A stretch of 64,000 nt of DNA from Sanyastnella coralliicola (GTDB lineage: Bacteria; Bacteroidota; Bacteroidia; Flavobacteriales_D; Sanyastnellaceae), in contig NZ_CP132543.1 in the NCBI RefSeq assembly GCF_030845195.1, forward strand, positions 1,319,501 to 1,383,500. The letters are read 5' to 3'. The position numbers and the translations under genes were made by a program. The number at the start of each line of letters is the position of its first letter. Position 1 is the first letter of the stretch. This document shows positions 1-8,143 of the stretch, piece by piece. The notes beneath the pieces are model-generated. The model saw nothing but the letters and a program-made list of their open reading frames with translations. It was not told the DNA's origin and did not search any database.

Positions 1-1841
1 TTACAGGAGGTACTGGTGTATTGACACTAGACTTTACAGATCCAGATTTCACTTTTACTCCACAAGAGGCTCCAATCGATCTTACGATTTCTGATCTAGG
101 TGCTGGTCAATACACATTGACAATCACTGACGAAAACAACTGTCAGGAGACGCAAATCTTCGACCTAACGGAACCAGATGCCCTTGATGTGACATTCACA
201 AGCACTGACATCGTGTGTTTCGGAGAGTGCAGTGGGGTTATTGAATTCACCGCTGACGGTGGAACAGGTCCTTTCGAATTGGTTGTAACTGATCTTGACG
301 GTAACGTTGAGATCCCTACTGAGCTTTGCTCGGGTGAGCACATTGCAACGGTATTGGACAACAACGATTGTCCTTTCATTGACACATTAACGATTACAGA
401 ACCACCACAGATCGTATTTGATCTCGATACAACGAATGTGAGTTGTTTCGGAGCGAATGATGGTGAAATCTGTATTTCTAATGTGACCGGTGGAACAGGG
501 GTGGTTCAATGGCAGATTTCATCTCCGCCATCTGAGGCCACGGCCTTAGGTACTGAGCCTTGTTTCTCTGATCTCCCGGCAGACAACTACACGATGAACA
601 TCATTGACGAGATTGGATGTACCATTATCGTTGATGGATTGATCATTGAAGAACCTGCAGAACTCGTGATTGATGCTGTTGGAACGGACGTTACTTGTTT
701 CGGGCTTGACAACGGTATGATTGAAGTGAATGCCTCAGGTGGAACAGGTACGATCTCCTTGACAAGCCCTGAGACACAAGAACTCCCATTCACGATAGAG
801 AACTTGGCCCCAGGAAACGTCAACGTAGTCATCACAGATGAAACAGGATGTCAAGACAGCGTTGTCGTTGATATCAACGAGCCACTTGAATTGACTGTTG
901 TTCTTAACGGAACAACCGACATCTCTTGTGGTGACGATTGTGACGGTGCGGTTGATCTAGATATATCTGGTGGTACTGGAGAAGTGGCGTTGTTCTTAAA
1001 CGATGTGCCATCTGTGCCAGTAGGACTATGTGCTGGTGTATACGAAGCGATTGTAATTGACGAGAATCAATGTCAAGACACGGTTAACTTCGAAATCGAG
1101 GAACCTGAACCAGTTCAGTTCTCTCTTCTAATTGAGCAAGTAACGTGTACCGGAATGAATGACGGTTCAGCAGTAGCGGTTCCTTTTGGAGGAACAGGTG
1201 ACCCTGCAAACTTCGAGCTGACCTTCTTCCCAGTAGATGCTGACGAAAACAACCTGTTCGAAGGAGAATACACTTATCAAGCGATTGACTCAGTAGGATG
1301 TGTATTCGATACAACCTTCTTCGTGACGGCTGAAATTGAAACTGACCTTAGCGTAACTATCTTCACTAGTCCAGTAACATGTTGGAATGAAGCAGATGGT
1401 ACAGCCACTGCTGCCGTAACTGGAGGCACTGAGCCATTCACCTTTGAATGGAATGATCCTGATATGCAGACTACAGCCACTGCGGTTGGACTTGCAGAAG
1501 AGGTTTACTCGGTGACTGTTAGTGATGGTGATGGATGTATTCTGTCATTCTTCGCAGAAGTAGAACCAACTGTTGGATGTTTCTTTATCGCTGATGCGTT
1601 GACTCCAAACGGAGACGGTGCCAACGATGAATGGATTATTGGAGGTCTTGAATTCTTCCCGAATTCGCTCGTTCAAGTCTTCAACCGTTGGGGACAACTA
1701 CTATATGAATCTAGAGGATACTCAACCCCTTGGGATGGGACATGGAATGGTAACGCGTTACCAGTGGCAGACTACTACTACGTAATCACGTACGACGAGT
1801 CGAAGGAACCGATTCTAGGAACAGTAACCATTAAATACTGA
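1..1841 (+). CDS. SprB-repeat T9SS cargo protein, 3' part (5' end outside window)
   Basis: The frame is open to the left edge, so the true start lies outside. The visible part is about 610 residues. It holds about six repeats of roughly 70-75 residues, each opening with a Cys-containing motif such as CFGECSG, CFGANDG or CFGLDNG and a GGTG turn, like the SprB repeat of gliding adhesins. The last 90 residues (LTPNGDGANDEW to GTVTIKY) match the gliding motility-associated C-terminal domain (CHU_C), the type B sorting signal of type IX secretion. The protein is therefore probably exported by the T9SS and kept at the cell surface. A PorP/SprF gene follows after 7 bases, the usual partner of type B cargo, so the two are likely co-transcribed. 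Function beyond surface adhesion or gliding cannot be read from this part. Confidence 0.9.
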   Translation, partial: TGGTGVLTLDFTDPDFTFTPQEAPIDLTISDLGAGQYTLTITDENNCQETQIFDLTEPDALDVTFTSTDIVCFGECSGVIEFTADGGTGPFELVVTDLDGNVEIPTELCSGEHIATVLDNNDCPFIDTLTITEPPQIVFDLDTTNVSCFGANDGEICISNVTGGTGVVQWQISSPPSEATALGTEPCFSDLPADNYTMNIIDEIGCTIIVDGLIIEEPAELVIDAVGTDVTCFGLDNGMIEVNASGGTGTISLTSPETQELPFTIENLAPGNVNVVITDETGCQDSVVVDINEPLELTVVLNGTTDISCGDDCDGAVDLDISGGTGEVALFLNDVPSVPVGLCAGVYEAIVIDENQCQDTVNFEIEEPEPVQFSLLIEQVTCTGMNDGSAVAVPFGGTGDPANFELTFFPVDADENNLFEGEYTYQAIDSVGCVFDTTFFVTAEIETDLSVTIFTSPVTCWNEADGTATAAVTGGTEPFTFEWNDPDMQTTATAVGLAEEVYSVTVSDGDGCILSFFAEVEPTVGCFFIADALTPNGDGANDEWIIGGLEFFPNSLVQVFNRWGQLLYESRGYSTPWDGTWNGNALPVADYYYVITYDESKEPILGTVTIKY

Positions 1842-1848
1842 TCTGGCC

Positions 1849-2802
1849 ATGAAAAAGATTTTACTACTACTCGCTGTATTTTTCTTGGCTAGCCTTGGTG
1901 CAGAAGCCCAACAGCTTTCGAGAAGAACGCAATTCATCAATAACACTTACTTGATGAATCCAGCTGTAGCTGGAACAAAGCTCTATTCACCAATCACTGT
2001 TTCTTACCGAAATCAGTGGGCTGGGTTTGATGGAGCGCCGCAGACATACTTGTTGTCAGGTCATACAGGACTTCCAAACCGAATTGGGGTAGGAGCGATT
2101 TTCTTCCATGATGATACTGGTGGTGCCATTAGTCGCACAGGAGCAGAGTTGACTGGTAGCTACCAGATCGATTTGAACAACGAGGATGCTGTATCTTTTG
2201 GTTTGAGTGCCGTGCTAAGTCAATTTGCTTTTGACGGCTCAGACTTGGAGGTATTTGATCAGAACGATCAAGCGCTTGTTGGAACAGCTGAGTCTACATT
2301 CAACTTCGATGCGAATTTCGGTATGATGGTATACGGACCAAACTACTTCTTCGGATTTAGTGTTCCACAACTCATCCAGACGAAACTTGGTATTGATGGA
2401 TTCCTCGAAGATGAAAACCAGAATATTCGCCACTTCAACTTCATGGGGTCGTACTTGTACTACTTCAACGAAGATTTCTCGATTCAGCCGTCTGTCTTAA
2501 CAAAGTTCACCGGGTCTAGTCCTGTGCAATTGGACGTGCTTATGAAAGCTGCCTACCAAGAGATGGTATGGGCAGGAGTGACATACCGTCACAATGATGC
2601 TGTTGCCCTCTCTGTAGGATATGAATACGACCGTTACGCAGTAGCGTACTCATACGATATCACAACGTCTGATGCAGCGAACCTCTCGCCGCATACACAC
2701 GAGATTTCGTTGTCATACTACATCCCAAGAGCAGGACGTGGATTCTCTGAAAAATCACTACTCGGAAAGCGTATCCTTTCACGCCGTCGTGTAGTTAAGT
2801 GA
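1849..2802 (+). CDS. PorP/SprF family type IX secretion membrane protein
   Basis: 317 residues with a signal peptide ending near residue 20 (GAEAQ). The mature start (FINNTYLMNPAVAG, then RNQWAGFDGAPQTY) is the characteristic opening of the PorP/SprF family of outer-membrane proteins, and the rest alternates in a beta-barrel pattern. Members are encoded next to type B cargo, and SprF is needed for SprB to reach the surface of Flavobacterium johnsoniae; the same role for the adjacent cargo is inferred here. It follows the cargo gene by 7 bases. The basic C-terminus (RILSRRRVVK) is ordinary for the family. Confidence 0.92.
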   Translation: MKKILLLLAVFFLASLGAEAQQLSRRTQFINNTYLMNPAVAGTKLYSPITVSYRNQWAGFDGAPQTYLLSGHTGLPNRIGVGAIFFHDDTGGAISRTGAELTGSYQIDLNNEDAVSFGLSAVLSQFAFDGSDLEVFDQNDQALVGTAESTFNFDANFGMMVYGPNYFFGFSVPQLIQTKLGIDGFLEDENQNIRHFNFMGSYLYYFNEDFSIQPSVLTKFTGSSPVQLDVLMKAAYQEMVWAGVTYRHNDAVALSVGYEYDRYAVAYSYDITTSDAANLSPHTHEISLSYYIPRAGRGFSEKSLLGKRILSRRRVVK

Positions 2803-2810
2803 TTTGGCAG

Positions 2811-2818
2811 TATCTTTG
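2811..2818 (+). promoter_or_regulatory. TAnnTTTG -7 promoter box for the 205-aa secreted protein
   Basis: TATCTTTG lies 30 bases before the ATG at 2849 and matches the Bacteroidota -7 consensus TAnnTTTG. No good TTTG was seen at the expected -33 distance. It suggests that the downstream gene has its own start of transcription besides readthrough from the PorP gene. Confidence 0.4.
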
Positions 2819-2848
2819 CTATAACCTTGATGTAAAAAACTTTCTATA

Positions 2849-3466
2849 ATGAAAAAACTGACAATTACACTTGTGGCTTTCCTATTGACAGTGGCTGCTT
2901 CGGCTCAGTTCGTACGAATTGAAGTTGAAGAAGTACCAAACAGTGGGAAGGTTCCTGGAACTACTTACCGCGTTTATGCAGTCTTAGAAAGCCCAAATGA
3001 TTTGATCATGGCGGTGTTCGGAGAAGAAGAGAATCCGGTTCGTATCGAAAGCACAAAGCCATTCTACCAGCACCCGAAGGGAGGAGCACTTTCAAACGAC
3101 TTAATGCGTTTTGAAGTTCAGCAAGATTCAAAACTAGCGTTTGACTCATGGTTAACGATCGGTTCTGAAGACAACTACAACAACTACCTGATGCCTTTCC
3201 TGGTTGATAGCGTTGAGCTGAAGAAGTTTGAGTCTGGTGAGGCCTTCGTGACAAAGACAAGTGCTTGGTTCGCGACTCCGGACCGTCGTCAGACTTTGGC
3301 TGATAGCAAAGGACGTGTACTCTTGATGCAATTGACAACTGAAGGAAAGATCTCAGGAACGATTAACCTTCAAGGAAGAACGAAAGCAATTCGTGATCCA
3401 CAAGGAAACATTGTTTCAGGAAACGAAAACTTTGAAGTTCGCGGAATCCGCTTCTCAGCAGGATGA
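2849..3466 (+). CDS. secreted protein of unknown function
   Basis: 205 residues with a clear signal peptide (MKKLTITLVAFLLTVAASAQ). I do not recognise a family. The mature protein is mixed in composition, with no cysteine and no sorting tail, and it ends in EVRGIRFSAG. It reads like a single beta-rich domain (for example the stretch VPGTTYRVYAVLESP). It lies 46 bases after PorP/SprF on the same strand and is followed by a strong terminator, so it is the last gene of the T9SS cargo unit. A role as an accessory to the cargo protein is possible but rests on position alone. Confidence 0.8.
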   Translation: MKKLTITLVAFLLTVAASAQFVRIEVEEVPNSGKVPGTTYRVYAVLESPNDLIMAVFGEEENPVRIESTKPFYQHPKGGALSNDLMRFEVQQDSKLAFDSWLTIGSEDNYNNYLMPFLVDSVELKKFESGEAFVTKTSAWFATPDRRQTLADSKGRVLLMQLTTEGKISGTINLQGRTKAIRDPQGNIVSGNENFEVRGIRFSAG

Positions 3467-3489
3467 TTCCAGAATCTTTTAGATATTTA

Positions 3490-3516
3490 AAAACCCCGCA
3501 TTCGCGGGGTTTTTTA
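3490..3516 (+). terminator. rho-independent terminator (works on both strands)
   Basis: The stem ACCCCGC/GCGGGGT with an ATTC loop is flanked by A and T tracts on both sides, between two convergent genes (ends at 3466 and 3559). Almost the same hairpin recurs at 8117-8143. Confidence 0.9.
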
Positions 3517-3524
3517 TTCAATAA

Positions 3525-3565
3525 ATTCTCATTCTCATTCTCATTCTCATTCTCATTCTCATTCT
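3525..3565. repeat. ATTCTC hexamer tandem repeat
   Basis: Six perfect copies of ATTCTC followed by a partial copy. On the minus strand the last copy supplies the TGA stop codon of msrB (3559-3561). A change in copy number would alter only the 3' untranslated part. It differs from the 7-bp arrays elsewhere in this window. Confidence 0.95.
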
Positions 3566-4089
3566 TCCTCTGTCACCGACATCTTCGGCTCGGGATCACT
3601 AGGAACGAAGTCTAAAGAGACGCTATTGATACAGTAACGTAATCCTGTCGGACGAGGTCCATCTGCGAATACATGGCCTAGGTGTCCTTCGCAACGATTA
3701 CATACTACTTCAGTACGAGACATTCCATAGCTGTTGTCTGTGTGCTCACCGACATTCCCATCTGCTACCGGTTGATAGAAACTTGGCCAACCCGTACCTG
3801 ACTTAAATTTCGTTTCGCTTTCGAACAGCTCCAGTCCGCAGGCTGCGCAGCAGTATGTTCCGTTTCCTTTGTGGTTCCAGTACTCACCAGTAAAGGCTCT
3901 TTCAGTTCCTTGTTCACGAAGCACATGAAATTCCTCATCGGAAAGCTCAGCGCGCCATTCAGCATCTGTCTTTTCAATCTTTTCGCCGTCGTAGGCTTTG
4001 CTTGGAGTGGGCTGTTGTTGCATGTCGCCCTGTGCACATGCCGTCATTGTGATCATTGGCACAATGAGGTAAAACATCCATTTAGTCAT
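3559..4089 (-). CDS. msrB: peptide-methionine (R)-S-oxide reductase, lipoprotein
   Basis: MsrB reduces the R form of methionine sulfoxide in oxidised proteins. The 176-residue protein starts with a lipoprotein signal (MTAC, Cys18), so it probably acts in the periplasm or at a membrane. The MsrB domain covers about residues 45-165: a zinc site from C81/C84 and C130/C133, the GTGWPSF motif at 98-104, and the catalytic Cys153 in [11 protein letters not shown]. It starts 10 bases after uvrA on the same strand and is probably co-transcribed with it, coupling repair of DNA and of oxidised protein. The acidic end (TEEE) runs into the ATTCTC hexamer repeat, which provides the stop codon. Confidence 0.95.
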   Translation of the reverse strand: MTKWMFYLIVPMITMTACAQGDMQQQPTPSKAYDGEKIEKTDAEWRAELSDEEFHVLREQGTERAFTGEYWNHKGNGTYCCAACGLELFESETKFKSGTGWPSFYQPVADGNVGEHTDNSYGMSRTEVVCNRCEGHLGHVFADGPRPTGLRYCINSVSLDFVPSDPEPKMSVTEEE

Positions 4090-4099
4090 ACTACCTTAA

Positions 4100-6934
4100 T
4101 TAGTTCAATTTATCAGCGATGAACTGCGCAGTAAGCGATGCTTCATGGTTAGCCAATTCTTGTGGGGTGCCGCAGAAAACGAGTTCTCCGCCGTTGACTC
4201 CACCATCAGGACCTAGATCTATCACCCAGTCAGCACCTTTGATTACATCAGTGTTGTGCTCAATAACAATCAAGGAGTGTCCTTGTTTGATAAGAGCCTG
4301 GAAGGCATCTAACAGCTTCTTGACATCATGGAAGTGAAGACCGGTCGTAGGTTCGTCGAAAATGAACAAGGTGTGTTCCTGACGATCTCCTTTGGCTAGG
4401 AAGGAAGCTAACTTGATTCGTTGGGCTTCACCACCACTTAAGGTGCTGCTGCTTTGTCCTAATCCGAGATAACCTAATCCTACCTCTTGTACCGGCAATA
4501 ACTTCTGCACAAGGCGTCTGCTATCTGCGCGCTTATCATCTTCACCAAAGAAAGCGATAGCTTCGTCGACAGTCATCTCAAGAATATCACTGATCGACCT
4601 GTTTCGGTAGTTCACTTCGAGGATCTCATCTTTGTACCGTTTCCCTTTACAGACGTCGCATTGCAGCTTAATGTCTGCCATGAACTGCATCTCAATTGTC
4701 ACTAAACCTTCACCTTCACAGTTGTCGCATCGTCCTCCGGCAACGTTAAAACTGAAGTGTGCTGGTTTATATCCACGCACTTTTGAGATTTGTTGAGAAG
4801 AGAATATGCTTCGAATTTCATCGAAAGCCTTCACATAAGTCACAGGGTTACTTCTTGAAGACTTTCCAATTGGATTCTGATCGACATACTCAACGGCTTT
4901 AATCGTCTGCACATCGCCAACCATGCCATCCATTTGGCCCATGCGATCGCTGAAGTCGCCTAGCGCTCTTCGCACGGCAGGATAGAGTAGGTCACTGACT
5001 AAGGTTGATTTTCCCGATCCACTCACACCACTTACTACTGTCAAGGTGTGCAAAGGGAAGTCGACCGTAATGTTCTTTAGATTATTCTCTCTTGCACCTT
5101 TGATCGTCAATTTGTCTGTCCATTTTCTCGCCTTCGGCGGAATTGGAATTTCTGCTCTACCAGTCAGGTACTGTGAAGTAAGGGAATCTGAAGTCAGTAG
5201 GGCCTGATGGTCGCCTTCAAATACAATCTCACCTCCGAAGGTTCCGGCGTATGGACCAATATCTATAAGGTGGTCAGCCGCTTCCATGATTTCTTCATCG
5301 TGTTCAACGACAATGACTGTATTACCTAAATCCCGAAGTGACTTCAAGACTTTAATCAAACGCTGCGTATCGCGCGGATGAAGGCCAATACTCGGCTCAT
5401 CAAGGATGTACATGCTTCCAACCAAGCTACTGCCCAGGCAAGTGGAAAGGTTGATACGCTGACTTTCACCTCCAGAGAGGGTAGAGCTCAGTCGGTTGAG
5501 TGTCAGGTATCCTAAACCAACATCACATAGGTAGCCCAGACGATTGCGTACTTCAATAAGCAAGCGTTCCGCGATAGCGGCATCAGTAGGCCCCAAAGTC
5601 ATTGCGTTGAAGAATTCAAGGAGCTGATCACAAGGCAAGACAACCAACTCCGAAATCGAAGTACCATTGATCTTAACGTAGTTCGCATCTTGGCGTAGAC
5701 GCGTGCCTTTACACTCTGGACACTTCGTTCTTCCGCGATAGCGACTTAACATAACGCGGTATTGAATCTTGTAGCTCTTTTCTTCAAGGTATTTGAAGAA
5801 AGCATTTAAGCCTTTGAAATGCTTGTTGCCCGTCCATAGCAATTCTTGTTGTTCTTGAGTAAGCTCGTGATATGGACGATGAATAGGGAAGTCAAATTCT
5901 CGGGCGCTTCTTACCAGTCTGTCTTTCCAGGCAGACATCTTATCACCTTTCCAACAAACAACAGCGTCATCGTAGACTGAAAGACTCTTGTTTGGGATAA
6001 CAAGGTCTTCGTCGATCCCAATGACCTGTCCGAAGCCTTCACAACGTTTACAGGCCCCAACAGGATTGTTGAATGAAAAGAAGTTCGGACTAGGTTCTTC
6101 GAAGGTCATTCCATCTAACTCGAAGCGGTTATTGAATTCACGTTCGATTTCTTCTTCGCCATTGAAGACTAGAAGAAGGCATTCACCACTCCCTTCGAAA
6201 AAAGCACTCTCTGCGGAGTCTGCAAGTCGTACATGATGTTCTTGGGTGTCTGAATAACTCAAACGGTCAACAACAATCTCTAAGGTGTCTTTGGGTTTGA
6301 TTTCCGCGGCTGTGTCTTTATCCAACCGTTTGACCTCGCCGTTTACACGGATTCTGGAAAACCCTTGCTGAAGCAACACTTCAGCCTGCTTAGCCTTCGA
6401 TCGTTCTTTCGATGGAGTCACAGGTGCCATCAGCATGTAGCGCGTCCCTTCCTCGAATTGAGATAGGTAGGTGCGGATATCTGCTACGGTATGACGCTTC
6501 ACCTCTTCACCTGAGATAGGAGAGAAGGTCTTACCAATACGAGCGTATAGCAACTTGATGTAGTCATAGATCTCGGTAGAGGTGCCCACGGTAGAACGAG
6601 AACTACGGCTGGTTACTTTTTGCTCAATAGCTACCGCAGGGGAGATGCCTTCGATTGAATCAACTTCTGGTTTATCTAATCGGCCCAGGAACTGACGGGC
6701 ATAAGATGAAAGACTCTCAACATACCTGCGCTGACCTTCAGCATAAAGTGTATCAAAAGCCAACGACGATTTACCAGAACCCGAAAGGCCGGTAATCACC
6801 ACCATTTTGTTCCTTGGAATGGCCAAGGAGACATCCTTCAGGTTGTGCATTTTTGCCCCTCGGATGATGATATTCTTCTTCGGATCCAACGCGTCTAACG
6901 CGGAATCTGCACTTTTTATCATTGATTCACTCAT
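4100..6934 (-). CDS. uvrA: excinuclease ABC subunit A (first copy)
   Basis: 944 residues, the normal UvrA length. UvrA dimers find bulky DNA lesions and load UvrB in nucleotide excision repair. Two ABC modules are visible: Walker A GLSGSGKSS at 49-57 and GVSGSGKST near 640; signatures LSGGESQR and LSGGEAQR; Walker B ending in LDEPSIGLH and FDEPTTGLH. Both zinc fingers are intact (CKRC with CPEC, and CDNC with CDVC). The UvrB-binding region after residue 135 is more diverged (APVTPSKERSK) than in the second copy at 57164-60010, which has the classical APLVKGRKG. This one may therefore be the paralogue, but both look functional. msrB follows after 10 bases. Confidence 0.95.
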   Translation of the reverse strand: MSESMIKSADSALDALDPKKNIIIRGAKMHNLKDVSLAIPRNKMVVITGLSGSGKSSLAFDTLYAEGQRRYVESLSSYARQFLGRLDKPEVDSIEGISPAVAIEQKVTSRSSRSTVGTSTEIYDYIKLLYARIGKTFSPISGEEVKRHTVADIRTYLSQFEEGTRYMLMAPVTPSKERSKAKQAEVLLQQGFSRIRVNGEVKRLDKDTAAEIKPKDTLEIVVDRLSYSDTQEHHVRLADSAESAFFEGSGECLLLVFNGEEEIEREFNNRFELDGMTFEEPSPNFFSFNNPVGACKRCEGFGQVIGIDEDLVIPNKSLSVYDDAVVCWKGDKMSAWKDRLVRSAREFDFPIHRPYHELTQEQQELLWTGNKHFKGLNAFFKYLEEKSYKIQYRVMLSRYRGRTKCPECKGTRLRQDANYVKINGTSISELVVLPCDQLLEFFNAMTLGPTDAAIAERLLIEVRNRLGYLCDVGLGYLTLNRLSSTLSGGESQRINLSTCLGSSLVGSMYILDEPSIGLHPRDTQRLIKVLKSLRDLGNTVIVVEHDEEIMEAADHLIDIGPYAGTFGGEIVFEGDHQALLTSDSLTSQYLTGRAEIPIPPKARKWTDKLTIKGARENNLKNITVDFPLHTLTVVSGVSGSGKSTLVSDLLYPAVRRALGDFSDRMGQMDGMVGDVQTIKAVEYVDQNPIGKSSRSNPVTYVKAFDEIRSIFSSQQISKVRGYKPAHFSFNVAGGRCDNCEGEGLVTIEMQFMADIKLQCDVCKGKRYKDEILEVNYRNRSISDILEMTVDEAIAFFGEDDKRADSRRLVQKLLPVQEVGLGYLGLGQSSSTLSGGEAQRIKLASFLAKGDRQEHTLFIFDEPTTGLHFHDVKKLLDAFQALIKQGHSLIVIEHNTDVIKGADWVIDLGPDGGVNGGELVFCGTPQELANHEASLTAQFIADKLN

Positions 6935-7237
6935 GAAAGATCAAGGTCAACTTTGAATAGGTTGTGAAGGTCTGAAATGCTTGTCAATTCTACAATTCAG
7001 CCAGGGGGGTGTTATCCCCATTAGGAGATTTTAACAGGTGGAAAGACTAAAAAGTTTGGAGAGTACCAATAAAATTGGCTTATCTTTAGGGAAGACTTAG
7101 CAATAATTGTATTTAAGTCGACGTTATTATTCAAACCTCTAAAAACAGGGATACTATAGATACACCTTTACTCTGAATTATTTTTTGTTAGAAAGGCGCT
7201 TTAGGGCGTTGATGTTTAATCTAAAGAGTGAGGTAGT
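6935..7237. other. divergent intergenic region between uvrA and the sigma factor gene
   Basis: 303 bases without a gene. On the plus strand, TTTG at 7055-7058 and TATCTTTA at 7081-7088 are separated by 22 bases and could be a Bacteroidota promoter for the sigma factor gene, leaving a leader of about 145 bases. A G-run (GGGGGG near 7004) and a short hairpin-like GGGG/CCCC pair (about 7004-7020) lie on the uvrA side. No repeat array or RNA family was recognised. Confidence 0.35.
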
Positions 7238-7825
7238 ATGCGAGCTAAACAAATCCCTGACCGCGAACTTGTACGATCGTACATCGCAGGTAAAGACGAA
7301 GCCTTTGAGATTCTTTTGAACCGACACCGTCAGCAGGTGTTCACGAAGATCTTTATGTTGGTCAAAGACCACGACGTGGCTAACGACATTTTCCAAGACA
7401 CATTTATTAAAGTGATTAACACCTTGCGTTCTGGTCGCTATAATGAAGAAGGTAAGTTCCTTCCTTGGGTACTCCGTATCGCACACAACCTTTCTATCGA
7501 TCATTTTCGTAAAGGAAGAAAGATGCCAGCCGTAAGGAGTGATGAAAACAATGATGTTTTCGCAACCATCCAAAACGACGAAATGCACGTCGAAGATCAA
7601 ATGGTATGGGATCAAACCTTGAATGATGTGAAGTCTCTGCTTCAATACTTGCCTGAAGAGCAACGTGAGGTAGTACTTATGCGTCACTACTACGGAATGA
7701 GCTTCAAGGAGATTGCAGAAACGAATGATATTTCGATCAACACGGCCCTCGGTCGTATGCGCTATGCGTTGATCAACTTGCGTAAGATCATGGAAAAGAA
7801 TAACATCGTGCTGACGCTCGATTAA
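7238..7825 (+). CDS. ECF-type RNA polymerase sigma-70 factor
   Basis: 195 residues. Region 2 (about 25-95) contains the DIFQDTFIKV helix and the WVLRIAHNLSIDHFRK stretch that contacts the -10 element. Region 4 (about 135-185) contains LPEEQREVVLMRHYYGMSF followed by a helix-turn-helix (KEIAETNDISINTALGRMR). No region 1.1 or 3 is present, as in ECF factors. A 70-aa gene follows after 76 bases; no classical transmembrane anti-sigma factor is next to it, so how its activity is controlled is not visible. The regulon is unknown. Confidence 0.93.
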   Translation: MRAKQIPDRELVRSYIAGKDEAFEILLNRHRQQVFTKIFMLVKDHDVANDIFQDTFIKVINTLRSGRYNEEGKFLPWVLRIAHNLSIDHFRKGRKMPAVRSDENNDVFATIQNDEMHVEDQMVWDQTLNDVKSLLQYLPEEQREVVLMRHYYGMSFKEIAETNDISINTALGRMRYALINLRKIMEKNNIVLTLD

Positions 7826-7869
7826 AAAATCTTTGCTCTATGCAATAAGTCTTAAATGAGGCCGTTATA

Positions 7870-7896
7870 CAAATGGAATCCTAAATAATCCATTTG
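7870..7896. promoter_or_regulatory. perfect 8-bp inverted repeat before the small gene
   Basis: CAAATGGA (7870-7877) and TCCATTTG (7889-7896) are exact reverse complements separated by 11 bases, ending 5 bases before the ATG at 7902. It could be an operator or an RNA hairpin that controls translation of the 70-aa gene. The TTTG next to the ATG also resembles the leaderless promoter boxes elsewhere in the window. Confidence 0.5.
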
Positions 7897-7901
7897 AGCC
7901 T

Positions 7902-8114
7902 ATGCAGGACTTTACACTTGATGATCTATCACATTTTGCAAAACACGAACGCCGGTTGATCCAGGAAATCTTTAATACTGAAGATACAGTGGAACAGCAG
8001 GAAGTAGTAAGCGGACCAAGCGATGAGAGCATCTCTCGTATCATTGCTTACAACAAAGCATTGTCGGTCCGAAAAGGAAAAAAGATTAAGAATTATCAGC
8101 TATTGCTGAACTAA
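7902..8114 (+). CDS. small acidic protein downstream of the sigma factor
   Basis: 70 residues, soluble, no signal peptide. The N-terminal half is acidic (QDFTLDDLSHFAKHERRL) and the end is a conserved-looking tail (IIAYNKALSVRKGKK to the terminal LLLN). From memory, short proteins with a similar YxKALSVRK-type tail are common after sigma factor genes in Flavobacteriales, but I know no proven function. It could modulate the sigma factor. It is followed directly by a strong terminator, so sigma factor and small gene form one unit. Confidence 0.7.
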   Translation: MQDFTLDDLSHFAKHERRLIQEIFNTEDTVEQQEVVSGPSDESISRIIAYNKALSVRKGKKIKNYQLLLN

Positions 8115-8116
8115 TT

Positions 8117-8143
8117 AAAACCCCGCACTCGCGGGGTTTTTTA
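8117..8143 (+). terminator. rho-independent terminator between convergent genes
   Basis: The stem ACCCCGC/GCGGGGT with loop ACTC and T-tract is nearly identical to the terminator at 3490-3516. The TAA stop of the nuclease gene on the other strand (8141-8143) lies inside the T-tract, so it can serve both genes. Confidence 0.9.

Noticed and set aside
5731-5745. Further copy of the 14-mer in uvrA (one mismatch, TCGCTATCGCGGAAG)
   Set aside because: It encodes the conserved SRYRG segment of UvrA, so the match is explained by the protein.
7178-7687. Open frame antisense to the sigma factor gene
   Set aside because: It is a shadow frame of a clear ECF sigma gene and shows no protein features.
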